A DNA stretch of 64,000 bases from CAVTBT01 sp963733065 (GCA_963733065.1 CAVTBT010000003.1:329323-393322); one strand, 5' to 3'; counted from the first letter of the stretch, positions 16,085 through 26,999 are shown. The notes: generated from the letters alone by a model not told the origin. A program made the numbers and translations.

Positions 16085-16651
16085 CTACTCACGCTCGCGC
16101 GAGCGACGCGGCGCCTCCCAGCCCGCGAGCGCGTCGTCGAGCCCGGGCAGGTTCGGGCCGATCGGGTTCGTGCAGTGCGGACACATCTGCCAGAGCGCCT
16201 CCAGCGGCGCGCCGCACTTCTCGCAGGCCTGCTTGAGGCGCGTCGTACAGACCGGGCAGACGAGCCACCCGCCGTCGACGTTCGCGCGGCACACCGGGCA
16301 ACGCAGGTCACGGGTCGAGAGCCGGTCCTCCATCGCGCGGATCTCGAGCTGGCGCTCCCGGACGTCCTCGAGGTACTCGGGCGGGCGGAACAGCATGTAG
16401 ATCAACGGCCCGATGAACGGCGGCACGGCGCCGAGGATCGTCGCCATCGCCACCATCCACGGATCCTCGATTCGCCGACGCGCGTCCTTGTACACCCAGA
16501 AGACCGTCGCGAGCCAGAAGACGACGAGGAAGAAGATCGTGAGGTTGCGCACGACCATCCACGAGTCCGAGTCGAAGAAGTCGTTGACGCCTCCGAAGAG
16601 GTCGTCGTCGCTCGTGGTCGGAGCCTGGCCGGCGAGAAAGAGATGGGTCAT
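16085..16651 (-). CDS. Membrane protein with C-terminal double zinc ribbon
   Basis: 188-residue protein. Two hydrophobic segments (VVRNLTIFFLVVFWLATVFWVY; VAMATILGAVPPFIGPLIYM) precede a cytosolic C-terminus with two rubredoxin-like knuckle pairs: CPVC/CPVC (LRCPVCRANVDGGWLVCPVC) and CEKC/CPHC (ACEKCGAPLEALWQMCPHC). This is the double-zinc-ribbon (DZR) arrangement. ATG 16651 overlaps the stop of the tiny upstream gene (TGATG); a GTG one codon earlier is possible. The family has no assigned biochemical role. Translational coupling to the small membrane protein suggests that the two act together. Confidence 0.85.
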   Translation of the reverse strand: MTHLFLAGQAPTTSDDDLFGGVNDFFDSDSWMVVRNLTIFFLVVFWLATVFWVYKDARRRIEDPWMVAMATILGAVPPFIGPLIYMLFRPPEYLEDVRERQLEIRAMEDRLSTRDLRCPVCRANVDGGWLVCPVCTTRLKQACEKCGAPLEALWQMCPHCTNPIGPNLPGLDDALAGWEAPRRSRERE

Positions 16652-16764
16652 CACACGAGGAGTTTGCCGACGATATACCCCACGGCGAACGCGCTACCCA
16701 CGATCAGGGCCAGGAGGAAGAGCGCGAACAGCACCGGCACGACCCGTTCGCCTAGGCGCGCCAC
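16651..16764 (-). CDS. 37-aa single-span membrane protein
   Basis: A very small gene nested in the folC–zinc-ribbon junction. It starts with GTG 16764 inside the last codons of folC and ends with TGA at 16651-16653, whose last A begins the zinc-ribbon gene. The peptide is basic/acidic at the start (ARLGERVVP), then one continuous hydrophobic helix (VLFALFLLALIVGSAFAVGY) and a short basic end (GKLLV). No ribosome site independent of folC is visible, so it is probably translated by coupling. I know no named family. It might be a small partner of the neighbouring membrane zinc-ribbon protein. Confidence 0.6.
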   Translation of the reverse strand: MARLGERVVPVLFALFLLALIVGSAFAVGYIVGKLLV

Positions 16765-17822
16765 GCCGTCCCTCTCTCGTGCTGCTCGAGGTCGGCCAGC
16801 ACGTAGAGCGAGCCCGTGACGAGGAGCGGCGGCCCGAGCTCGCGTGCTCGCGCGACCGCCGCCACCGGATCGTCGACCGCCTCGACATGCCCGAAATGGC
16901 GCCGCGCGGCCGCGGCGAGGTCGGCGGCGTCGAGGGCGCGGGCATTCGACGAGCTCGTCGCCACGAGCGCATCCCCGAGCGGCGCGAGCGCACGCAGCAT
17001 CCCGTCCACGTCCTTGTCGCGGAGGATCGACACGACCAGCGTGAAGCGGCCCGGCGCGAGCCGCGTGGCAAGCCAGCGAGCACCTTCTGCATTGTGCGCT
17101 CCGTCCCGGATCTCGCCGTCGGTCCGGACTTCGAGACGGCCCGGCAGGCGAACCTCCACCTCTGCGTCGGGCCGGCGGCCGAGGAACGCGGCCGCCGCCT
17201 CGCGCGCGCCGCCGATCCGCACCTCGCCCGGCACGAGCGCTTCGAACTCGCGGTCCGGCAGCACCACGATCGCGTCGCGTCGCGCGACCGCGAGCTTCTC
17301 GGCCGCGATGGCGGCGCGGGTCGAACCGAGTACGTCAGTGTGGTCGAGGCCGACGTTCGTCAAGAGCACGACGCGGGTCTGTAGCACGTTCGTCGCATCC
17401 AGACGGCCGCCAAGCCCTGCCTCGGCGACCGCGACGTCGACGCCCCGTGCGGCGAACTCAGCCAGCGCCGCGGCCGTGATCGACTCGAACTGGGTCGCTC
17501 CGAGCCGTTCAGCGGCCGTGCGCACCCGTCCCACCGCCGCCCCCGCGTCCACCTCGACGCCGTCGACGGTGATGCGCTCGCCCCAGGACGCGATGTGCGG
17601 GGAGACCGTCGCGCCGACCGACAGGCCCTCCGAGAGCAGGAGGGCCTCGATCGTGCGAGTGGCGGTCGACTTGCCGTTCGTGCCGACGACGTGGATCGCG
17701 GGGTACGCGCGCTGTGGGTCGCCGAGCTCTCGGAGGAGCGCCTGCATCCGTCCGAGCCCGAAGCCGTCGGCCGGCCACGGGCTCAGCGACTCGAGCCATG
17801 CGATCGCGCTCTCCTCGCTCAT
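16752..17822 (-). CDS. folC: Folylpolyglutamate synthase / dihydrofolate synthase
   Basis: Mur-ligase-type enzyme that adds glutamate to dihydropteroate and/or reduced folates. The 356-residue protein has the ATP loop HVVGTNGKSTATRT at residues 44-57, the omega-loop region SPHIASWGERI, the central-domain pattern EAGLGGRLDATN, and DHTDVLGSTRAAIAAEK. It is shorter than the usual 400-430 residues; the C-terminal ligase domain is compact (GRFTLVVSILRDKDVDGML). ATG 17822 overlaps the stop of the phosphoesterase gene (ATGA). Folate polyglutamylation would also serve the folate-dependent C1 locus further along. Confidence 0.93.
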   Translation of the reverse strand: MSEESAIAWLESLSPWPADGFGLGRMQALLRELGDPQRAYPAIHVVGTNGKSTATRTIEALLLSEGLSVGATVSPHIASWGERITVDGVEVDAGAAVGRVRTAAERLGATQFESITAAALAEFAARGVDVAVAEAGLGGRLDATNVLQTRVVLLTNVGLDHTDVLGSTRAAIAAEKLAVARRDAIVVLPDREFEALVPGEVRIGGAREAAAAFLGRRPDAEVEVRLPGRLEVRTDGEIRDGAHNAEGARWLATRLAPGRFTLVVSILRDKDVDGMLRALAPLGDALVATSSSNARALDAADLAAAARRHFGHVEAVDDPVAAVARARELGPPLLVTGSLYVLADLEQHERGTAWRA

Positions 17823-18553
17823 CCCGAGAACACCAGCCGCTCGGCGTGCTCGACGACCTCCGCCGGGGTCGGCGGAGCGAGGAGCACCTCGACCATCTGT
17901 TCCGCTGCCGGGTCGCCGGTGGCGCGGTAACGGGCGGCGGCGGCCTCGCGGTCGTAGTCGGAGCGCCGATGGTCGACCGTGGGGCCGAGCAGCGCCCAGT
18001 ACGCCCCCGGCTCGTCCTCGTACGGCATGCCGACGCTGCCGGGGTTCAGGAACCGCCTGCCGAGCACCGCTCGCTCGTAGCGGACGTGCGTGTGCGCGGT
18101 GACGACGACATCGGCGTCGACACCCTGGAGTGCTTCCGCCAGCCGCTCCTCGGCCGTTGCCGGCGTGATCAGCTCCTCGTCGCTTCGCGGCGAGCCGTGG
18201 CAGAAGAGCACGGTACCGAGGCCGTCGACGTGCACCGTGACGAGCTCGGCGAACGTGGCAAGAAGTGCACGCTCGCGCGGGCCGTGCGCGGCGACCATCC
18301 AGCGCTCGCGCGGGGTGACGTCGGCCTCCGGGTCGGCGGCGAGGCGGTCCACGAGCTCGACGACGGCCCGGTCGGCGTTGCCGCGGACGTGGAGGACCGG
18401 CCCCGGCCAGCCGGCCAGGAGCTCGACCGTCTCGGCGGGCTCTGGGCCCCAGGTCAGGTCGCCGCAGCTGACGAGCAGCTCGGGCCGCGATGCTTCGACG
18501 TCCCGCAGCACGGCCTGCAGCGCCGTCGCGTTGCCGTGCACGTCAGCCAGCAC
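17819..18553 (-). CDS. Calcineurin-like metallophosphoesterase
   Basis: About 244-residue phosphodiesterase/phosphatase of the YfcE/MJ0936-like group. The dimetal motifs are visible: DVHGN (motif I), SCGDLTWG (motif II), HVRGNADR (motif III, GNxD/H type), FCHGSPRS and TAHTHVRYERAV (motifs IV and V). GTG 18553 yields VLADVHGN, which places motif I at the extreme N-terminus, so the true start may be slightly upstream at a non-canonical codon in the 28 bases behind valS. It is coupled to folC by ATGA. The substrate is unknown. Confidence 0.85.
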   Translation of the reverse strand: MLADVHGNATALQAVLRDVEASRPELLVSCGDLTWGPEPAETVELLAGWPGPVLHVRGNADRAVVELVDRLAADPEADVTPRERWMVAAHGPRERALLATFAELVTVHVDGLGTVLFCHGSPRSDEELITPATAEERLAEALQGVDADVVVTAHTHVRYERAVLGRRFLNPGSVGMPYEDEPGAYWALLGPTVDHRRSDYDREAAAARYRATGDPAAEQMVEVLLAPPTPAEVVEHAERLVFSG

Positions 18554-18581
18554 GGCGACGCTGCGGACGCGTCGCGGCGTC

Positions 18582-21008
18582 TTACTGCCTGCCGCCGAGG
18601 GCATCGAGCTCACGGCGGTAGCGGGCGAGCTTCTCGCGTTCGGCCTCGACCACGTCGGGAGGCGCGTTCTGCACGAACCGCTCGTTGCCGAGCATGCCCT
18701 CGGCGCGCGCGATCTCCTTCTGCAGGCGCGCGACCTCGGCCTCGACGTTCCCGTTGGCGCTGACACGCTCGGGCCGGACGACCGCCGCGAAGATGCGGCG
18801 CTCCTCGTCGCCGTCGAGCTCGACCTGCACGCCGCTGCGGCGGAAGATCTGCGCCGCCTCCTGCACGCGGTCGAGCGCCCCGAGATCGTCGTCGTAGCGC
18901 TCGTCGGCAGTCGGCCACGGCGAGACGATCAGGCGCGCCCGGCGGTCCGGCAGGTTCGACCAGATCTCCTCGGTGACGTGCGGCATGACCGGGTGGAGCA
19001 GCGCGAGCAGCCGCTCGAGCGCGGCGAGCGCCGTGGCGGCGGCATCGGCGTCGCCCTCGCGCAGGCGGGGCTTCACGGCCTCGGCATACCAGTCGCAGAA
19101 GTCGTCGAACGTCAGGTGGTAGAGCTCGTCGACGGCGCGGGAGAACTGGAACTCGCCGAGCAGGCGCTCCACCTCACGCTGGGTCTGCGAGAGCCGGGCG
19201 AGTATCCACCGCTCCTCGAGGGTCTGCGGCCGTTCGCCCGGCGTCGCTTCGGGCGCCGCCTGCAGGATCAGCCGCGCGACGTTCCAGAGCTTGTTCGCGA
19301 GCTTGCGGCCCTCCTCGATGGCGCCCTCCGCGAAGCGGACGTCCTGGGTCGAGCTCATCTTCAGCAGGCCGTACCGGGTGGCGTCGGCGCCGTGCTTCTC
19401 GATCACGTCGAGCGGGTCGATGCCGGTGCCGAGGCTCTTCGACATCCGCCGGCCGTCGGCGGCGAGGATCGTCGAGGTGATGATCACGTCCGTGAACGGG
19501 ATCTCGCCGAGCAGCTCCAGCCCCGTCCAGATCATCCGGTTCTCCCAGAGACGGATGATCTCGCGCGCCGTCACGTTGACGTCGCCCGGGTAGTACCGCT
19601 CGAGCTCCGGGGTGCGCTCCGGCCAGCCGAGCGTCGCGTACGGCCAGAGGGCCGAGGAGAACCACGTGTCGAGCACGTCCGGGTCGCGCTCGAGCTCAGC
19701 TGTGCCGCACTCGGCGCAGGCCGTTGGCGGGGGCCAGGCGCAGGTCACGTGGCCGTCTGGGCAGTACCAGATCGGCAGCTGGTGGCCCCACCAGAGTTGC
19801 CGCGAGACGTTCCAGTCGGGGATGTCCTCGAACGAGCGGATCGCGAACTGATGCTGCGTCTCCGGGTGGTACCGCACCCGGCGCTCGCGCAGCGCCTCGA
19901 TCGCCGGGAGCCGCGGGTGCTCCATCGCCACCCACCACTGCAGCGAGATCAGCGGCTCGATGCGCGTGTGGCAGCGTTCGCAGGTGCCGACGGCGTGCCG
20001 GTAGCTCTCGCGCTTCTCGATCCGGTCGTGCTCCCGGAGCCACGCGAGGATCGCGTCGTCGGCCTCGGCCTGCGTCGCCCCGGCGAGAGCGCCCGCCTCC
20101 GCGTTCATCCGCCCGTCGAGGCCGATGACGGTGACGATCGGCAGGTCGTGATCGCGGCCGATGTCGAAGTCCGTCGGGTCGTGGCCGGGCGTGATCTTGA
20201 GCGCGCCCGTGCCGAACTCGGGGTCGACGCGCTCGTCGCCGATCACGGGCACCTCGCGCTCCACGAACGGCACGAGCACCGTCTTGCCGACGGCTTCCCG
20301 GTAGCGCTCGTCAGCGGGATGCACCGCGACGGCGACGTCCGCGAGCATCGTCGCGGGGCGCACCGTCGCGATCGTGATGTGGCCCGAGCCGTCGGCGAAC
20401 GGGTAGCGCGCATGCGTGAGCGTGTCGTCCATGTCCTCGTGGACGACCTCCAGATCCGAGATCGCTGTCTCGTGGAACGGGCACCAGTTGACGATGCGGT
20501 TGTCCCGGTAGACCCAGCCGCGCTCCCAGAGGTGCGCGAAGAACGCCATCACCGCCTCGACGTAGGCCTCGTCCATCGTGAAGCGCTCGCGCGAGTAGTC
20601 GAGCGAAGCGCCGAGGCGGCGGTACTGCGCCATGATCGTGCGGCCGGTCTCCTCGAGGTGGCGCCAGACCCGCGCGACGAACGCGTCGCGGCCGAGCTCC
20701 TTCCGCGACGAGCCCTCCTGCAGGAGCTGCTTCTCGACGACGTTCTGCGTCGAGATGCCGGCGTGGTCGTAGCCCGGCTGCCACAGCGTGTCGAAGCCAC
20801 GCATCCGGTGCCATCGCACGAGCGCGTCCTGGATCGAGCCGTTGAGCGCATGGCCGATGTGCAGGGCGCCCGTCACGTTCGGCGGCGGCAGGGCGATCAC
20901 GAACGTGTCATCGCGCCGCGCGCCGGCCCCGGCGCGGTAGAGCCCGTCCTCCTCCCACGAGCGCTGCCAGCGCTCCTCGACGCCTTCCGGCCGGTACAGG
21001 GCATCCAT
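18582..21008 (-). CDS. valS: Valyl-tRNA synthetase
   Basis: Class I synthetase that charges tRNA-Val and edits misactivated threonine. The 808-residue protein has the HIGH motif at residues 50-53 (NVTGALHIGHAL), the CP1 editing domain, zinc-type cysteine pairs (CERCH; CAECG), the signature RRMSKSLGTG near residue 520, an anticodon-binding region, and the C-terminal coiled-coil tRNA-binding arm (EAEVARLQKEIARAEGMLG). It is shorter than E. coli ValS (951) but within the family range. It is the first gene of the valS–phosphoesterase–folC operon, with the promoter in the 77-base gap shared with the divergent small gene. Confidence 0.97.
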   Translation of the reverse strand: MDALYRPEGVEERWQRSWEEDGLYRAGAGARRDDTFVIALPPPNVTGALHIGHALNGSIQDALVRWHRMRGFDTLWQPGYDHAGISTQNVVEKQLLQEGSSRKELGRDAFVARVWRHLEETGRTIMAQYRRLGASLDYSRERFTMDEAYVEAVMAFFAHLWERGWVYRDNRIVNWCPFHETAISDLEVVHEDMDDTLTHARYPFADGSGHITIATVRPATMLADVAVAVHPADERYREAVGKTVLVPFVEREVPVIGDERVDPEFGTGALKITPGHDPTDFDIGRDHDLPIVTVIGLDGRMNAEAGALAGATQAEADDAILAWLREHDRIEKRESYRHAVGTCERCHTRIEPLISLQWWVAMEHPRLPAIEALRERRVRYHPETQHQFAIRSFEDIPDWNVSRQLWWGHQLPIWYCPDGHVTCAWPPPTACAECGTAELERDPDVLDTWFSSALWPYATLGWPERTPELERYYPGDVNVTAREIIRLWENRMIWTGLELLGEIPFTDVIITSTILAADGRRMSKSLGTGIDPLDVIEKHGADATRYGLLKMSSTQDVRFAEGAIEEGRKLANKLWNVARLILQAAPEATPGERPQTLEERWILARLSQTQREVERLLGEFQFSRAVDELYHLTFDDFCDWYAEAVKPRLREGDADAAATALAALERLLALLHPVMPHVTEEIWSNLPDRRARLIVSPWPTADERYDDDLGALDRVQEAAQIFRRSGVQVELDGDEERRIFAAVVRPERVSANGNVEAEVARLQKEIARAEGMLGNERFVQNAPPDVVEAEREKLARYRRELDALGGRQ

Positions 21009-21085
21009 GGCGGCCCATTCTACGGCGGCCCGTTTCGCCGTCCGCGGCGGCGCCGGGTCGACGCGCGCGGCGCTAGCGTCCCGAT

Positions 21086-21337
21086 ATGCACCAGCTCGTG
21101 CAGGTCGCCGGCGCGATCGCGATCCTGACAGCCTTCGCGCTCGCCCAGTTCGGCGTGGTGAACCCGCGCTCGTGGTCCTACCTGTGGCTCAACCTCGTCG
21201 GCTCGGCCGTGCTCGCGGTCGACGCCTGGCGCGAGGAGCAGTGGGGCTTCCTGCTGCTCGAGGGCGTGTGGGCGCTCATCTCGGCCTGGGGGATCGCCGC
21301 CAAGTCGACCGGGCGTGAGGCGCCGAGCGCCCACTGA
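21086..21337 (+). CDS. CBU_0592-like small membrane protein
   Basis: 83-residue protein with three predicted membrane helices (VQVAGAIAILTAFALAQFG; YLWLNLVGSAVLAVDAW; WGFLLLEGVWALISAWGIA). The spacing and the NPRSWSYLWLNLVGS motif match the CBU_0592 family, whose function is unknown. It is divergent from valS and convergent with the M1 peptidase gene, with a strong bidirectional terminator between the 3' ends. Confidence 0.75.
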   Translation: MHQLVQVAGAIAILTAFALAQFGVVNPRSWSYLWLNLVGSAVLAVDAWREEQWGFLLLEGVWALISAWGIAAKSTGREAPSAH

Positions 21338-21354
21338 CCGGTGCGAGGTGATCG

Positions 21355-21388
21355 GTGCGCTCCCCGCCGGAACCGGCGGGGAGCGCAC
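21355..21388. terminator. Bidirectional hairpin terminator
   Basis: A perfect 16-base inverted repeat (arm GTGCGCTCCCCGCCGG) with an AA centre lies 17 bases after the stop of the CBU_0592-like gene and 8 bases after the stop of the converging M1 peptidase gene. It is symmetric and lacks a U-tract on either side. Its position between two convergent 3' ends supports a terminator for both. Confidence 0.75.
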
Positions 21389-21396
21389 GCCGTTCG

Positions 21397-23546
21397 CTAC
21401 CGCCGCTGGTGAAGGCGCCAGAGACGGCCACCCGGCCCGCTCGCGCGCAGACCGGCGACCGCATCCGCCCGGGCACCGGCCGCCGCGGGAAGATCCGGCC
21501 GTCCGGGCTGGAACAGCCAGGTGTCGAAGAGCGCGTCGAGGTCCATCTCCGAGACGTCCTCGGCGAGCTCGATGAACTGGTCGGTCGACACGTTGTCGCC
21601 TGCGTGACGCCTCGTCCACTTGCGGAGGATCTCGAAGAAGGCGTCGTCGCCCACCGCGAGGCGCAGCTGGTGCAGCGTCATCGCACCGCGGGCGTAGATG
21701 GCGAAGTCGAAGAGCAGCTCGGGGCCGGGATCCCCGATGATGACGCTCCAGAACGGATCGTCGGGCGGAGCGTCGTTGTAGAAGAGGTCGAAGATCTCCT
21801 GGACGGTGAAGACACCTTCCCGGTCGAGCCAGAGCCACTCCGCGTACGTCGCGAAGCCTTCGTTCAGCCAGATGTGCCGCCACTGCGCGAGCGCCACGCT
21901 GTTCCCGACCCACTGGTGCGCGATCTCGTGCACGACAGTGATCTCGGCCTCGAAGGGGTCGGCGAAGACGCCCTTCTGGTAGATCGGCCGGGTCTGGGTC
22001 TCCAGGGAGAACTCGAGGCCCGTGAGGTCGTCGACGATGCCGCCCGCGGCCGAGAACGGATAGCGGCCGAAGAGGCTCGACACGAAGTCGATCATCTCGC
22101 CCTGCCGGGCGAACTGTGCGTCGACCTCGGCGCCCAGCGGCGGCGGCGCGTCCGCGCCCGTGCCGACGATCCAGTCGTTCTCGTTGGGGGGACTGTCCGG
22201 GGGAGCTCCGGGGACGTTCCACCCGTCGAACGTGTCGCCGTCGGCCTCGAACGACGTCGTGCCGGCGCCCGTCGAGACGACGATGTCGTCGACGAACACG
22301 CCGGGGAACTGGATGCCGTCGTCGCTCGCGTAGGTGATCGAGAGCTCGACCGTCGCTCCGGCGTAGGCGGCGAGGTCGACCCGCCACTGCTCGTAGCCGT
22401 CGCTCTCGCCCGACGCAGCCCACCAGTCTGCCGCTGCTTCCCTCGCGGGGAGCAGGTGCCGTCGCCGTTGTCCGATTGGTAATGCGTCAGGAACGGGTGC
22501 AGCTCGTGCCAGAACGGGCACGAGAAGCCGGTGTCGTCGCTCGTGTGCCCGTTCAGGTCCGGCAGCGTCGTCCAGTCCTCCTCCCCGATGGTGTGCGCCT
22601 CGACGAACACGAAGTCCCACTCGGGCTCGGTCTCGCGCTTGATCCAGAAGGAGACCGTCGCGCCGCCGGCCGGGACGGCAATCGTCCGGGCGAGGCGCTT
22701 GTACGACGTGTCGGCCTTCTGCGAGATCGCGAACTGTGCCCCCGTGCGCGGAACGGCGGGCGTGTAGAGGTCGGGGTCGACCGCGTCCCAGAAGCGGATC
22801 CCGTCCTCCTTGTACGCCCGCAGGTCGAACTCGCCGATGGCGACGGTCGCGAGGTAGGACGCCATCGGCTCCTTGGCCTCCCACTTCCAGGTCGTCCATT
22901 CGCCCTTCGTCTGCTGATCCTCGAGCTCGCCGTTCGCGACCGCCTCGAGACCGGCCGGAACGGTGATCCGGAAGGTGTAGGCGGCCTTGTCGGTGGGATG
23001 GTCGTTGACCGGGAACCAGGTGTCGGCCACGTGCGGCTCGCCGGCGATCATCGCTCCGTCGTCCGTGTGGAAGAAGCCGCTCAGCCCCCCGAACTCGGTC
23101 AGTGTCTCGGGGATCCCGCTGTAGGCGATCGTGATCGTGAAGCGACGCCCGTCCCGCAGGCCCTTGGCAGGCGTGATCGTCAGCTCGCCGCCGTCGCGGC
23201 TCCACGCCGCATCCCGCCCGTCGACCTCGACCGCGTGGACGGTCAGGCCTTCGAGATCGAGGTTGAAGCGCGACAGGTTCTGCGTCGCGCGCGCCCTGAT
23301 CCGGGCGACGCCTTCGAGCACGTCGGTCGCCGGGTCGTACTTCAGATCGAGCCGGTACTGCCGAACGTCGTACCCTCCGTTGCCGTCGAGCGGGAAGTAG
23401 GGGTCACCGAGACCCGGCGCCCCGGGTGTGAACGTCGTCCTCGGGCCGCCCGCCGGGGCCGGTCCCGTCCCCAGTAGGAGACCGACGGCGGCGACGACGC
23501 CGACAGCGGTGATGCGCAGCCTCGCGCGTCCAGCGTGACCGGCCAT
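21397..23546 (-). CDS. Secreted M1-family metallopeptidase (frameshift near 22445)
   Basis: Exported zinc aminopeptidase. The N-terminus has a signal peptide (ITAVGVVAAVGLLLGTG), followed by the M1 N-terminal beta-domain (YDVRQYRLDLKYDP) and the catalytic domain with HEIAHQWVGNS and the third zinc ligand in WLNEGFATYAEW 18 residues later. Between these, roughly 22150-22750, is an extra beta-rich block (GATVSFWIKRETEPEWDFVF; PGVFVDDIVVSTG) resembling the jelly-roll domains of immune-inhibitor-A peptidases, which is unusual for M1. A one-base loss near 22445 splits the gene: residues 1 to about 367 are in one frame, and the catalytic part is in another ending at 21397. Confidence 0.88.
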
Positions 23547-23703
23547 GCCTACCCCCTTGTCCGCAACGCCTCAACGAGGCTCCAGCGAACGTCAGGTTGG
23601 CGGCGCCGCCACAGCCTCCGAGTCCCGGCGAGATGCTTCCCCGCCAGGTCGCGGGCAAGTATCAGACGGAGCTAGAGGCGAGTCAAGCGGCCGCGGCGCG
23701 GGC

Positions 23704-24981
<1,278 letters not shown>

Positions 24982-25016
24982 TGCCGTCTCCTTTTACTCC
25001 AGAATTCGCGTTCTGG

Positions 25017-25607
25017 CTAGCGGTGCTCGATCACGCGGTCGATGAGCCCATACTCCATGGCCTCCTGCGAGGTCATGAAGAAGTCACGGTCGGTGTCCTT
25101 CTGGATCTTCTCGAGCGGTTGCGCCGTGTGCTTGCTCAGGATCTCCTCGAGACGGCGCTTGAGGTTGATGACCTCACGCGCACGGATCTCGATGTCCGTC
25201 GCCTGCCCCTGGCCGCCACCCGGGCTCCAGACCTGGTGGATGAGGATCTTGGAGTTCGGCAGTGCCATCCGCTTCCCTGCGGCGCCGCCGGTCAGCAGCA
25301 GCGCGCCCATGCTCATCGCGATCCCGACGCTGATCGTCGAGATGTCCGGCTTGATGAACTGCATGGTGTCGTAGATGGCGAGGCCCGCGTAGACGTCGCC
25401 GCCGGGCGAGTTGATGTAGATGTAGATGTCCTTGTCCGGGTCCTCGGACTCGAGGTGGAGGAGCTGCGCGATGATCAGGTTGGCGATCTGGTCGTCGATG
25501 GGCGTGCCGAGGAAGATGATCCGCTCATTGAGCAGTCGCGAGTAGATGTCGAACGAGCGCTCGCCGCGCGACGTCTGCTCGATCACCATCGGGACTAACG
25601 GGCTCAT
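25017..25607 (-). CDS. clpP: ATP-dependent Clp protease proteolytic subunit ClpP
   Basis: Serine protease core of the Clp complex. The 196-residue protein has the catalytic triad Ser99 (GIAMSMGALLL), His124 (ILIHQVWSPGG) and Asp173 (DTDRDFFM), and the conserved YINSPGGDVYAGLAIYD. ATG 25607 overlaps the tig stop codon (ATGA). An upstream in-frame ATG at 25634 lies within tig and is unlikely. Only one clpP copy is seen here, whereas many Actinomycetota carry two in tandem. Confidence 0.98.
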   Translation of the reverse strand: MSPLVPMVIEQTSRGERSFDIYSRLLNERIIFLGTPIDDQIANLIIAQLLHLESEDPDKDIYIYINSPGGDVYAGLAIYDTMQFIKPDISTISVGIAMSMGALLLTGGAAGKRMALPNSKILIHQVWSPGGGQGQATDIEIRAREVINLKRRLEEILSKHTAQPLEKIQKDTDRDFFMTSQEAMEYGLIDRVIEHR

Positions 25608-26962
25608 GCAGGCTCCTTGGTGCCGGGGGTCCACAACTTCGTCTCGGTCGCGGGCGCCTCCTGCTCGGGCGTCCAGATCTGCTCGCGGGCATCGGCGAGA
25701 TCGGTCGAGATCGGCGTGACCTCCGCGGCCAGGCGGTCGAGTGCGTCGCGCAGGCGCAGGTCCTCACGCAGCCGCTCGTGCTCGCCGTGCGCCCAGACCT
25801 GCTCGATGAGCGCCTCGGCGTCGTCGCCCTCCTCGACCTGCTCGCGGACGAGCTCCTTCACCGTGTCGTCCGAGATCTGGATGCCCATCGCGTCGGCGAG
25901 TGCCTCGAGCGCGATCTCGCGCGCCACCGCGAGGGCGGCCTCGGCGCGGAACGCCTCCTGGAGCTGCTCCGGCGTGCGGCCGGTCATGGCGAGGTAGGTC
26001 TCAGGCGCGACGCCGCGCCGCTGCAGCGAGCGGACGAACCCGGACAGGAGCTCGGCCGTGCGCGAGTCGACGAGCGGTGCGGCCGGCGTGATCCGCGACT
26101 CGCGGACGAGCGCGTCGACCGCGGCCGCGCGGAAGGCGGAGTCGATCTCCTCCTCGATCTGCTCCTGGAGGCGGCGCTCGACGTCGGCGCGCAGCTCGGC
26201 GAGCGTGTCGAACTCGCTCGCGGCGCGTGCCAAATCGTCGTCGACCGGCGGCAGCACCTTCTCCTTCAGCTCTTTCAGCGTGACCGTGACCCGTCCGTTC
26301 GCGTCGCCCGCGAGCTCGTAGTCGACCTCCTTCGACTCGCCCGAAGACATCCCGACGAGCGCGCGCTCCACCTCCTCGACGAGTCGGCCGGCGCCGATCT
26401 CGACGACGGTGTCGCGCTGGCCCTCGCCGGATTCGGACACGAGGTCGACGACGGCCGTGTCGCCCTCGCGGGCCGGCCGGCTCTCGGCGGGCACGAGCTC
26501 GGCGACGTCGCCGCGCAGCGCCTCGACGGCCTGGTCGATCGCCTCGACGGGCACGTCGACCTCGGCGCGCGGCACCTCGAGCGTCGTCCAGTCGACGAGC
26601 TCCGGCTTCGGCTGCACCTCGACGGTCGCGTCGAAGCGCCAGTCGGCGTCGTCCGAGGCCGGCAGGTCGTACACGTAGTCCGGCTGCGCGACCGGCCGGA
26701 GCCGGTTGCGGGCAGCCGCGCTCCAGAACCACCCGCCGATGTGGCTGTCGACCGCCTCCGCGTAGATCCGCTCGCGACCGAGGCGCGAGACGAGCACCTG
26801 CGTCGGCACCTTGCCCTGCCGGAACCCCGGCATCTTCACACTCTGCGACAGGTCCGACAGCGCGTGCTCCACGGCGTGGTGCATGGCAGCGCCCGGCACC
26901 TCAACGGTGAGGCGGACGCGATTCCCGCCGAGTTCCTCGACCGTCGTCACTTGGCCATTCAA
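25604..26962 (-). CDS. tig: Trigger factor chaperone
   Basis: Ribosome-associated folding factor with peptidyl-prolyl isomerase activity. The ribosome-binding domain starts TTVEELGGNRVRLTVEVP and keeps the signature PGFRQGKVP; the FKBP-like PPIase domain runs from EGDTAVVDLVSESGE to VTVTLKELKEKVLP; the helical C-terminal domain follows. TTG 26962 (452 residues) or GTG 26950 are both possible starts; neither has a strong ribosome site. The gene is coupled to clpP. The region upstream is only 37 bases before the divergent phosphatase gene. Confidence 0.95.
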   Translation of the reverse strand: MNGQVTTVEELGGNRVRLTVEVPGAAMHHAVEHALSDLSQSVKMPGFRQGKVPTQVLVSRLGRERIYAEAVDSHIGGWFWSAAARNRLRPVAQPDYVYDLPASDDADWRFDATVEVQPKPELVDWTTLEVPRAEVDVPVEAIDQAVEALRGDVAELVPAESRPAREGDTAVVDLVSESGEGQRDTVVEIGAGRLVEEVERALVGMSSGESKEVDYELAGDANGRVTVTLKELKEKVLPPVDDDLARAASEFDTLAELRADVERRLQEQIEEEIDSAFRAAAVDALVRESRITPAAPLVDSRTAELLSGFVRSLQRRGVAPETYLAMTGRTPEQLQEAFRAEAALAVAREIALEALADAMGIQISDDTVKELVREQVEEGDDAEALIEQVWAHGEHERLREDLRLRDALDRLAAEVTPISTDLADAREQIWTPEQEAPATETKLWTPGTKEPA

Positions 26963-26999
26963 GCAAACCCCATCCGAACGCCCGCCGTACGCTTGCCCG

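Noticed and set aside
18090..21128. A 1,012-codon open frame on the plus strand
   Set aside because: It is antisense to valS and the metallophosphoesterase, whose motifs are unambiguous.
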